Below, in pieces: positions 1-5,150 of a stretch of DNA of 5,150 nt. The translations under genes and the position numbers were made by a program. Below the pieces are notes generated by a model that searched no databases, had not been told where the DNA came from, and saw only the letters and a program-made list of their open reading frames with translations. The stretch's first letter is position 1, and the number at the start of each line of letters is the position of its first letter. Origin of the DNA: Planctomycetota bacterium (GTDB lineage: Bacteria > Planctomycetota > Planctomycetia > Pirellulales > Thermoguttaceae); contig JANXQG010000087.1 in NCBI GenBank assembly GCA_025356915.1, positions 1 through 5,150 on the forward strand, in the 5' to 3' direction.

Positions 1-2
1 CG

Positions 3-323
3 ATCATTGGCGGTCCGGGCAAGAATCTAATGATCGCCGGCACGGGCAATTGCAGTCTCTACGCCAAGGGTCGGGAGAATATGATCTTCGGAGGTACGAC
101 AAACTTCGACACCAACGAACAGGCCCTGATCAATCTGCTCAATCAAGGGTCGCAATTCATGTACAGCGCTAGCTACCGCCGCGCTGTGGCCGCGGCCGCC
201 GCAAATCCGAAGCTGCGGTCAAGTCTCCTCACCTTCACGGATAATGGTGCCCGCAACACGATTTTCGGCAGCGGCGGCAGCAACTGGTTCCTGCCTGGAA
301 AGAACGGCACGTTGAAACGATAA
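3..323 (+). CDS. C-terminal end of a secreted RTX-like glycine-rich repeat protein (5' partial)
   Basis: The frame is open to the left edge of the window and ends at TAA 321-323, so only the last 106 residues are visible and the true start is missing. The visible part opens with glycine-rich nonapeptide-like units (GGPGKNLMI, AGTGNCSLY, AKGRENMIF, then GGTT). A helical spacer follows, with an Ala-rich stretch near residue 60, and then two more units (DNGARNTIF, GSGGSNWFL) before a short basic tail ending LKR. This resembles the C-terminal module of large planctomycete surface or secreted proteins with haemolysin-type calcium-binding repeats, in which GGTT plus an acidic segment precedes a final DDGA..D.L.GG.G.DWF stretch. 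That comparison is from memory. The Asp expected at position 6 of each repeat is Asn in most units here, so calcium binding may be weak or lost. The likely role is extracellular or cell-surface; the substrate is unknown. It converges with the PAS gene, and 15 bp separate the stops. Confidence 0.7.
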   Translation: MIGGPGKNLMIAGTGNCSLYAKGRENMIFGGTTNFDTNEQALINLLNQGSQFMYSASYRRAVAAAAANPKLRSSLLTFTDNGARNTIFGSGGSNWFLPGKNGTLKR

Positions 324-338
324 TCCTTATCGGAAAGT

Positions 339-1706
339 CTAACCCCGACTGGCCGCCTTTTCTGGCTGCTTGCGTTCCGTAATATCGTGCATCGCCACTA
401 CCGCGCCGGTCTTTTGCCCGGCGGTGTCATACAAGGGTTGCCCGCTGGCCAATATAGTCCGTGCAGGTCCATTTTTTGGTACAATTACCATTTCCACGTT
501 GTGGAGATGCTCGCCTTGCAGTGCGCGAAACAGCGGAACCTCTTCGGTCCGCATCCGCGTTTTCCCATCCGGCAAGTAAAGGTCGTAGTGATCTGCCCAC
601 TGTTCGGCGAGAAGAGGCTCTTGCGGAAGTCCGTGAAACTCACGTGTCGCGCGATTAAACAGCGTCAGAACGCCGTTTGCGTCGCAAGCAACGATGCCTG
701 CTTCGATACTGGCAAGCACCGCTTCCAGAAACTGCCGCTGACTTTGCAATGTTTCTTCGACTTGCTTGCGCTCCGTGATGTCGCGGCTGATCCCCACGAG
801 TCCAACAACGGTTCCTCGACTGTCTTTGAGGGGCACTTTCGTGGTCAACACGGTCCTCCGATCACCTTGCCGATCCAGATGGGGTTCATCTTTATTGACC
901 AGGGGCTTCCCGGATCGCATGATTTCTTGCTCGTCGCGAAAATACTCCGCAGCCACTTCCACCGGGTAGAAATCGTAATCGGTCTTGCCCAAGAGATCGC
1001 TTGGTGTTGTTGCACCCGTGATCCGTGCGGCGGCGAGATTTACTGCCACAAATCGGCCTTGAGTGTCCTTGACGTAGATAGGATCCGGCAAATTGTCGAT
1101 CAGCGTGCGGAGTAGATTGCGCTCCTCTTGGATCGCCTCCTCCGCCCGCTTGCGATCCGTGATGTCCGCGATGGCGGTCTTGCAGAAGATCCCCTCGTGT
1201 TCCATCGCCTTAACCGGAACCGTGCGGAGTTGCACAACGACCAAACGGCCGTCTTTGGCGATCAAGCCCAACTCGGAAGTCACCTCCTGCTGTTCACTGC
1301 AACACTTCTGGAGGTGCTCCAAGAAAGCGGCTCGGTCCAGCGCGAGGACGTAATCTGCAAGCGGGTAGCCCACCAGTTCCGCAACTTCGCCACCCAGGAG
1401 CCTCGCACCCGCGAGATTGATTTCCTGGATGTACCCCTCCTCGTCCAAGGTGACATAGCCTAGTGGGGCGAAGTCGTAAAGGTCAACATAGCGGTCACGG
1501 TAGGTTTCCAGTTGCTTTTGGATGTCTCGTTGTTCACGAATCTTTGCTTCCAGTTCTCTCCGCCACACAAGGAATTCCGCCGCCATTTGCCGGACCTCCT
1601 CGGGCTGGGGAGATTGGGGATTGCCGACATATTTGCTTAGCAGTTGATCGACTTGCTTGCCAAGATGTGGATTATCCGGGGGTTCGACCTTCCTCGGGTC
1701 GTTCAT
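339..1706 (-). CDS. Triple-PAS domain protein without an output domain
   Basis: This is a 455-residue, apparently soluble protein with no signal peptide or membrane segment. A charged, probably coiled-coil N-terminus (about residues 35-72) leads into three PAS domains, at about 73-185, 198-315 and 325-446. Each ends in the typical PAC signature (DITDRKRAEE, DITERKQVEE, DITERKQ). The second looks like the PAS_4 type (IDNLPDPIYVKD...GKTDYDFYP). PAS domains sense small ligands, redox state or light, or mediate dimerisation; the ligand cannot be read from the sequence. In most relatives this architecture continues into HisKA plus HATPase_c, GGDEF or another effector, but here the protein stops 9 residues after the last DITERKQ. 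It could be a truncated histidine kinase or a stand-alone sensor or adaptor acting on a partner. The ATG at 1704-1706 is supported by AAAGGA 8 nt upstream. The gene is divergent from the kinase-HsdS frame across a 467-bp gap. Confidence 0.9.
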   Translation of the reverse strand: MNDPRKVEPPDNPHLGKQVDQLLSKYVGNPQSPQPEEVRQMAAEFLVWRRELEAKIREQRDIQKQLETYRDRYVDLYDFAPLGYVTLDEEGYIQEINLAGARLLGGEVAELVGYPLADYVLALDRAAFLEHLQKCCSEQQEVTSELGLIAKDGRLVVVQLRTVPVKAMEHEGIFCKTAIADITDRKRAEEAIQEERNLLRTLIDNLPDPIYVKDTQGRFVAVNLAAARITGATTPSDLLGKTDYDFYPVEVAAEYFRDEQEIMRSGKPLVNKDEPHLDRQGDRRTVLTTKVPLKDSRGTVVGLVGISRDITERKQVEETLQSQRQFLEAVLASIEAGIVACDANGVLTLFNRATREFHGLPQEPLLAEQWADHYDLYLPDGKTRMRTEEVPLFRALQGEHLHNVEMVIVPKNGPARTILASGQPLYDTAGQKTGAVVAMHDITERKQPEKAASRG

Positions 1707-1714
1707 GGGTCATG

Positions 1715-1720
1715 TCCTTT
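1715..1720 (-). promoter_or_regulatory. Ribosome binding site of the triple-PAS gene
   Basis: On the minus strand AAAGGA lies 8 nt upstream of the ATG at 1706. This is a good Shine-Dalgarno match and fixes the start. A second ATG just upstream (minus strand, 1711-1713) is out of frame and sits closer to the site, so it is less favoured. Confidence 0.6.
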
Positions 1721-1750
1721 GCAGCTTTTTACAACGGATCGGCTCAAGAT

Positions 1751-1779
1751 ATAGTATACGCCGCACTAGCTAGTGACAA
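1751..1779 (-). promoter_or_regulatory. Candidate sigma70-type promoter of the triple-PAS gene
   Basis: Reading the minus strand, TTGTCA (1779-1774, 5 of 6 to the -35 consensus) is followed by TATACT (1758-1753, 5 of 6 to the -10 consensus) with a 15-nt spacer. An alternative -10, TACTAT (1756-1751, 4 of 6), gives a 17-nt spacer. Transcription would begin around 1745, leaving a leader of about 40 nt that contains the AAAGGA site. The position and both boxes fit, but planctomycete promoters are poorly characterised, so this is a prediction. Confidence 0.45.
1764..1775. promoter_or_regulatory. 12-bp perfect palindrome between promoter boxes, possible operator
   Basis: CACTAGCTAGTG is identical to its own reverse complement. 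It lies almost entirely in the spacer between the proposed -35 and -10 boxes of the PAS gene and overlaps the inner edge of the -35 by 2 bp. A dimeric repressor bound there would block the promoter. Only the palindrome and its position are seen; the operator function is inferred, and no regulator gene is visible in the window. Confidence 0.3.
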
Positions 1780-1831
1780 CGCTCCCGTCGGCCTCGATCA
1801 TAACGTGGCAAACTGCTGTCACTGCTATTTA

Positions 1832-1933
1832 GGGACACAACGCCGTTGGCGTAGAAGGTTTCGTGGATGCCGTTTCCCAGGGTAGCCGCTGCGAGGCAAC
1901 CCTGGGCTAGGGGACAGAACACCGTTGGCGTAG
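1832..1933. repeat. Imperfect direct repeats flanking a hairpin (MITE-like intergenic repeat)
   Basis: A 23-nt sequence at 1832-1854 recurs at 1911-1933 with 21 of 23 identities. Both copies begin GGGACA and share the core CCGTTGGCGTAG. The first copy contains a small hairpin (ACGCC-GTT-GGCGT, 1840-1852), while the second has one mismatch in that stem. Between the copies lies a stronger hairpin. CCCAGGGT (1876-1883) pairs with ACCCTGGG (1899-1906), and inside it, after an A-A mismatch, GCC (1885-1887) pairs with GGC (1895-1897) around a 7-nt loop. CCCAGGG recurs at 1954-1960. From memory, GC-rich units of this type are scattered between planctomycete genes; this was not checked by search. Confidence 0.55.
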
Positions 1934-1985
1934 GGAATGAATGGGCACGAGTTCCCAGGGCTTCGTGGCACCAGACACATTGTGA

Positions 1986-2004
1986 GGTGGGACTGCGTCC
2001 CACC
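1986..2004. repeat. Perfect 8-bp hairpin in the intergenic region
   Basis: GGTGGGAC (1986-1993) pairs perfectly with GTCCCACC (1997-2004) around the loop TGC. No T-tract follows on either strand, so it is not a standard intrinsic terminator. It is probably part of the same dispersed repeat family as the neighbouring 1832-1933 unit. Confidence 0.5.
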
Positions 2005-2106
2005 CTATCCTGCACCCAGAAGGGCCGCATATTCCGCACATTCGGTCTTTCCGTCACCCTTTAGACCGCGGCACAACTGAGCTAGTCTGCGCCGTTTATT
2101 CCACAA

Positions 2107-2134
2107 TTGCTCAACGCCGTTCGTGTCCTATACT
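2107..2134 (+). promoter_or_regulatory. Candidate promoter of the kinase-HsdS frame
   Basis: TATACT (2129-2134) matches 5 of 6 positions of the -10 consensus. TTGCTC (2107-2112) is a weak -35 with 3 of 6 matches and a 16-nt spacer. Transcription would begin near 2141, about 30-45 nt before the possible starts at 2174 and 2186. The -10 box is the convincing part. Confidence 0.35.
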
Positions 2135-2173
2135 TGCTCAGCATTCTAACGCATTCCCCAAACGCATGACGAC

Positions 2174-5113
2174 TTGGAACGTAACGTGAGAATAGCCTCG
2201 TTTCTGACAAAGCTTTCTATATTTCGAGCCGATCCGGAAATTACATCGCGGAGGCCGCGAGGTTGGATTGTAGGCTGGCCGGTGCTGATCTTTTTGCTCT
2301 TGGTGGCTGGTATCGGGACCGTCGGCTATCGCTTTTTCAGACATAACGTCGCCGTGTCTCGTGAGAGCGCGAGGGACTCGCTGACGACCATCGCCAACCT
2401 GAAGGTACGGAACATTGTTGATTGGCGCGAAGAACGGCTCAGCGATTCGCAGACGGTCATGTGCGACCTGTTTTTGGGCCAGCAGGTGCGAAAGTTCCTG
2501 AACGACGCGCCACCCGCCACCGCGCCACCCGGGTTGCTGGCCAGGCTTTGCTCAATACAGAAACACAACCAGGGCCTGCGCGCCATCTTGATCGACCCGC
2601 AAATGAATGTCCGGCTGGCCTCTCCCGCGGACAAGGTCTACTTCGGTCCCATCGCGCAAACATTGGCTAAGGAAGCCCTGCGATCCAATCGCATTGTCAT
2701 GTCCGATCTGCACCGTAACCGCTTCACGGGCGAAATCCATCTCGACCTCGTAATCCCCCTTAACGATCGCCTTGCTTCGCCGGGAGCCGGTTCGCCGCCG
2801 CTCGGTTTGATCGTCATTGCGGTTGACCCGGAGAAGTTCCTCTATCCCCAGATCCAGAACTGGCCAACGCCGAGTCCCACGGGCGAAACCTTGCTGGTCC
2901 GACGGGAAGGCGACGAGGTAGTCTACTTGAATGAGTTGCGCCACCAGAAGGGGACCGCATTGACTTTGAGGATACCGATCGACAAAACGGACACCCCTGC
3001 CGTTCGGGCGGTGCTCGGGCATGAAGGAGTCTTTACAGGCGTCGATTATCGCAACAAGCCCGTATTGTGCGCGGTGCGCAGCATTCCAGACACGCCTTGG
3101 TTTGTCTTGGCCAAGGTGGACCAGGACGAAATCTATGCCACCATGCGAGAACAGGCGTTGGCGACGGGGGCCTTCACGCTGGGTTTCATTCTGCTGGCCG
3201 CTCTCGGATTGGGTCTCATCGTTCGCAGGCGAGAGTCCCGATGGATGCGAAGCCAACTGAACATGGAACTGGAGCACCGGCTCATTCTTGACTCCACCGA
3301 CGAGGGAATTCTTGGGTTGGATTCAGAAGGAAGGCACGTCTTCGTGAATCCCGCGGCATGTCGAATGCTCGGTTATCGGCCCGAGGAATTGATCGGCAAG
3401 CTTAGCCACGCCATTTGGCATTACAAGAAAGCGGATGGCACCACTTACCCGCGTGAAGAGTGTCAAGTTCTTGCGACAGCACAAGACGGAATAGTGCGTC
3501 ACTCCGATCGAGAGGTGTTTTGGAAAAAAGACGGAACGAGTTTTCCGGTGGAATACAACTCCGCGCCGAGCTTGGAGAAAGATCGGTCCGTTGCCGTAGT
3601 CCTACTCTTTCGTGACATCACCGAACGCAGGCAGGCGGAAGATGCTTTGAGGCAAAGCGAAGCCCGCACGCGGGCTATTACCGATTCTGCTCAAGATGCC
3701 ATCCTCATGATGGATCCCCGAGGCTTAATCTCCTATTGGAATCCTGCTGCCGAGTCGATTTTTGGCTACCGTAACGAAGAAGCGATCGGAAAAAACCTCC
3801 ATAATCTACTAGTGCCCGAACGATATCTCGCATCTCATCATGCGGCATTTCCTGCGTTCGGGCACACGGGACAGGGCAACGCGGTCGGCAAGACGGTCGA
3901 ACTGGAAGCACGGCGAAAGGATGGCCGAGAGATCAGCGTTGCCTTGTCGCTGTCGGCGGTCTCGCTGAACGGTACGTGGCACTCCGTGGGCATTCTTCGC
4001 GACATCACCGAGCAGAAGCTGGTCAAGTCGCAGTTAGAGCAATATTCCGCCGCCTTGGAGTCCAATAACCAAGCCCTCGAAGAGTTTAATCAGATCGCCG
4101 AATCGGCAACTCGTGCCAAGAGCGAATTTCTAGCCAACATGAGCCACGAAATCCGCACGCCGATGACGGCCATCTTGGGCTATGCGGAGTTGCTGCTTGA
4201 CGAGGAAGGCATTGAGAAGGAACCCCCGCATCGTCGCGAAGCGTTTGAAACCATCCATCGCAACGGCAAGCACCTCTTGGGATTGATCAACGACATCCTC
4301 GATCTGTCGAAGGTGGAAGCCGGGAAGATGGAGATCGAGCCGGTCCGCTGTTCGCCTTGCGAGCTGCTGGCCGACATTGTCTCGCTGATGCGAGTCCGCG
4401 CAACCGCCAAACAGTTAGGGCTGGAGATGCAGCAGGTCGGCCCCCTGCCCGAGACCATACTCACCGACCCGTTGCGACTCCGCCAGGTACTGGTCAACCT
4501 GGTGGGCAATGCCATCAAGTTCACCGATCGAGGCGAAGTCCGCATTACCGCCCGACTGACATGTGGCGCGGCCGTACCGGCTGCAAGGGCAGGCGAGACG
4601 CCTTCACCACAAGCTCTTCTTCGTTTTGACATCACCGACACAGGCATTGAGCCAGACATAAGGAAAACGGTCTCTAAAGTCACCGCTAAGCGGCTGGCGA
4701 ATTACATCATGCATGAAGGGGATGTCGTGATCGGCCGCCGGGGCGAAATGGGGCGGTGCGCATTGGTGACCAATGTCGAGGATGGCTGGCTGTGTGGTAC
4801 CGGCAGCTTTTGCATCAAACCTTCTGATCGGTGCGACATGGGCTATTTAGTCCGCTATCTGCGTTCGGAAGGATGCCGAAAGCAGTTAGAGGCTTTGTCA
4901 GGAGGTGCGGTGATGCCAAACCTGAGCAACACGGCGCTAGGTGACCTTTTGATGTTCCTACCCTCGCCTTGGGAACAGGAAAAAATCGTAGGCGAAATCG
5001 ACACACTCCACGAACAAACCCAACACCTCACCCACCTCTACACCCAAAAACTCGCCGCACTGGATTCATTGAAAAAATCCCTCCTACACCAAGCCTTCAC
5101 CGGGGAACTGTGA
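2174..5113 (+). CDS. Chimeric frame: truncated sensor histidine kinase fused to the HsdS C-terminus
   Basis: This 979-codon frame has two unrelated parts. Residues 1-825 form a membrane sensor kinase: TM1 about 31-53, a periplasmic sensor about 54-330 that looks like a double-Cache/PDC domain, TM2 about 331-350, PAS about 366-485, PAS about 495-613, a coiled coil about 614-648, then HisKA with SHEIRTP (phospho-acceptor His658). The ATPase domain begins with an N box (NLVGNAIKF, Asn775 and Asn779) and reaches DTGI of the G1 box at 822-825. There the kinase ends: the rest of G1 and the F and G2 boxes are absent. Residues 826-979 are the C-terminal part of a type I specificity subunit. The kinase half should therefore lack autokinase activity, though it could still sense and dimerise in the membrane. 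The start is uncertain. TTG 2174 is the longest choice and lacks a Shine-Dalgarno sequence; GTG 2186 has GGAA 6 nt upstream; the next in-frame ATG is codon 96. A stop at 2147-2149 limits extension. Residue numbers count from TTG. Confidence 0.85.
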   Translation: MERNVRIASFLTKLSIFRADPEITSRRPRGWIVGWPVLIFLLLVAGIGTVGYRFFRHNVAVSRESARDSLTTIANLKVRNIVDWREERLSDSQTVMCDLFLGQQVRKFLNDAPPATAPPGLLARLCSIQKHNQGLRAILIDPQMNVRLASPADKVYFGPIAQTLAKEALRSNRIVMSDLHRNRFTGEIHLDLVIPLNDRLASPGAGSPPLGLIVIAVDPEKFLYPQIQNWPTPSPTGETLLVRREGDEVVYLNELRHQKGTALTLRIPIDKTDTPAVRAVLGHEGVFTGVDYRNKPVLCAVRSIPDTPWFVLAKVDQDEIYATMREQALATGAFTLGFILLAALGLGLIVRRRESRWMRSQLNMELEHRLILDSTDEGILGLDSEGRHVFVNPAACRMLGYRPEELIGKLSHAIWHYKKADGTTYPREECQVLATAQDGIVRHSDREVFWKKDGTSFPVEYNSAPSLEKDRSVAVVLLFRDITERRQAEDALRQSEARTRAITDSAQDAILMMDPRGLISYWNPAAESIFGYRNEEAIGKNLHNLLVPERYLASHHAAFPAFGHTGQGNAVGKTVELEARRKDGREISVALSLSAVSLNGTWHSVGILRDITEQKLVKSQLEQYSAALESNNQALEEFNQIAESATRAKSEFLANMSHEIRTPMTAILGYAELLLDEEGIEKEPPHRREAFETIHRNGKHLLGLINDILDLSKVEAGKMEIEPVRCSPCELLADIVSLMRVRATAKQLGLEMQQVGPLPETILTDPLRLRQVLVNLVGNAIKFTDRGEVRITARLTCGAAVPAARAGETPSPQALLRFDITDTGIEPDIRKTVSKVTAKRLANYIMHEGDVVIGRRGEMGRCALVTNVEDGWLCGTGSFCIKPSDRCDMGYLVRYLRSEGCRKQLEALSGGAVMPNLSNTALGDLLMFLPSPWEQEKIVGEIDTLHEQTQHLTHLYTQKLAALDSLKKSLLHQAFTGEL
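4562..4612 (+). repeat. GC-rich repeat-like insertion inside the kinase ATPase domain
   Basis: These 51 bases encode CGAAVPAARAGETPSPQ (residues 797-813). They fall between the strand RITARL and the strand LLRFDITDTGI of the HATPase fold, where most kinases have only a short loop. The low-complexity Ala/Pro/Gly peptide and the GC-rich DNA (for example GCGGCCGTACCGGCTGC) differ from the flanking kinase sequence. From memory, near-identical peptides occur in planctomycete proteins as in-frame insertions of a dispersed palindromic repeat. Only the composition and position are seen directly here. Confidence 0.5.
4649..5113 (+). pseudogene. hsdS: Type I restriction-modification specificity subunit, C-terminal fragment
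   Basis: Residues 826-979 of the chimeric frame match the end of HsdS, the subunit that recognises DNA and directs the HsdM methylase and HsdR nuclease. Visible features are the recognition-domain core (GDVVIGRRGEMGRCALV, 849-865), WLCGTGSFCI (872-881), the PNLSNTALGDLLMFLP segment (915-930), the WEQEKIVGEID turn (933-943), and a long helix ending SLLHQAFTGEL (969-979), a classic HsdS C-terminus. A full HsdS is roughly 400 residues with two target-recognition domains and two helical spacers. Only about 154 remain here, i.e. most of the last recognition domain plus the final helix. The upstream half and hsdM are absent; an hsdR or other neighbour could lie beyond the right edge. Alone it should not give a functional specificity. 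It has no start of its own and would be translated only as the tail of the kinase. Confidence 0.85.
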
Positions 5114-5150
5114 GAAAGATCAGCGCAACGTCGGCTGCTTCCCCCGGGAA

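Larger units (their letters stand above)
1707..2173. other. Divergent intergenic region, repeat-rich, no credible gene
   Basis: This 467-bp gap separates the minus-strand PAS gene from the plus-strand kinase-HsdS frame. It holds the two candidate promoters near its ends and, between about 1832 and 2004, a patch of repeats and hairpins. Two short frames cross that patch on opposite strands (1770-2057 minus, 1867-2064 plus). Neither has a recognisable domain or a convincing ribosome binding site, and both translate the repeats, so I treat them as non-coding. No tRNA, riboswitch or U-tract terminator was seen. Confidence 0.6.

Noticed and set aside
660..685. Resemblance of AACGCCGTTTGCGT to the intergenic repeat core
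   Set aside because: Here it encodes the conserved DANGVL turn of the third PAS domain, so the short match is probably chance.
387..1115. 242-codon plus-strand frame
   Set aside because: It is antisense to the triple-PAS gene, whose PAC signatures are unambiguous; the translation has no domain.
1463..1885. 140-codon plus-strand frame crossing the start of the PAS gene
   Set aside because: It is antisense over the PAS N-terminus, then runs through promoter and repeat sequence, with no coding signature.
1770..2057. 95-codon minus-strand frame in the intergenic region
   Set aside because: It translates the repeats and hairpins, has no recognisable domain, overlaps the PAS promoter and lacks a good ribosome binding site.
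1867..2064. 65-codon plus-strand frame in the same region
   Set aside because: It covers the same repeat patch on the other strand, with low-complexity composition and no domain.
2552..3277. 241-codon minus-strand frame
   Set aside because: It is antisense to the kinase sensor region and is a by-product of high GC.
4180..4683. 167-codon minus-strand frame
   Set aside because: It is antisense to HisKA and the ATPase domain, rich in Ser/Arg, with no domain.
339..5113. A new defence system combining sensor kinase and restriction specificity
   Set aside because: The join removes essential parts of both enzymes, and no hsdM, hsdR or other defence gene is visible, so a functional system cannot be supported from this window.
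5114..5150. TTCCC/GGGAA inverted repeat at the right edge as a terminator
   Set aside because: The arms are 5 bp with a 2-nt loop and no T-tract is visible before the window ends.

Overview
The window is high-GC bacterial DNA, and I think it comes from a member of the Planctomycetota. Three things suggest this: the C-terminal module of a degenerate RTX-like secreted protein at the left edge, the style of the histidine kinase core, and short GC-rich palindromic repeats both between genes and inside one. The assignment is inference from remembered family patterns and no search was run.

Layout: (1) 3-323, plus strand, the C-terminal end of a protein with glycine-rich nonapeptide repeats; its 5' part lies outside the window. 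(2) 339-1706, minus strand, a 455-residue protein with three PAS domains and no output domain, convergent with gene 1 with only 15 bp between the two stops. (3) 1707-2173, a 467-bp divergent intergenic region with a candidate promoter for each flanking gene, a 12-bp perfect palindrome, a repeat pair and two hairpins; I see no credible gene in it. (4) 2174-5113, plus strand, one 979-codon frame that starts as a membrane-bound sensor histidine kinase (TM, periplasmic sensor, TM, PAS, PAS, HisKA, first part of the ATPase domain). Inside the ATP-binding G1 box, at about codon 825, it turns into the C-terminal part of a type I restriction-modification specificity subunit (HsdS). The last 37 bases (5114-5150) hold nothing I can identify.

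The main result is the in-frame kinase::HsdS chimera. The kinase half has its phospho-acceptor histidine and N box but lacks the rest of G1 and the F and G2 boxes, so it should not be an active kinase. The HsdS half lacks its first target-recognition domain and part of the second, so it should not specify a methylation site alone. The simplest explanations are a deletion or illegitimate recombination joining two unrelated genes, or a false join in the assembly. A functional new fusion is possible but less likely. A GC-rich, repeat-like insertion of about 17 codons lies only about 30 bp upstream of the join.

The PAS-only protein and the kinase are divergently transcribed and could share regulation. 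As read, neither encodes a complete signalling enzyme.
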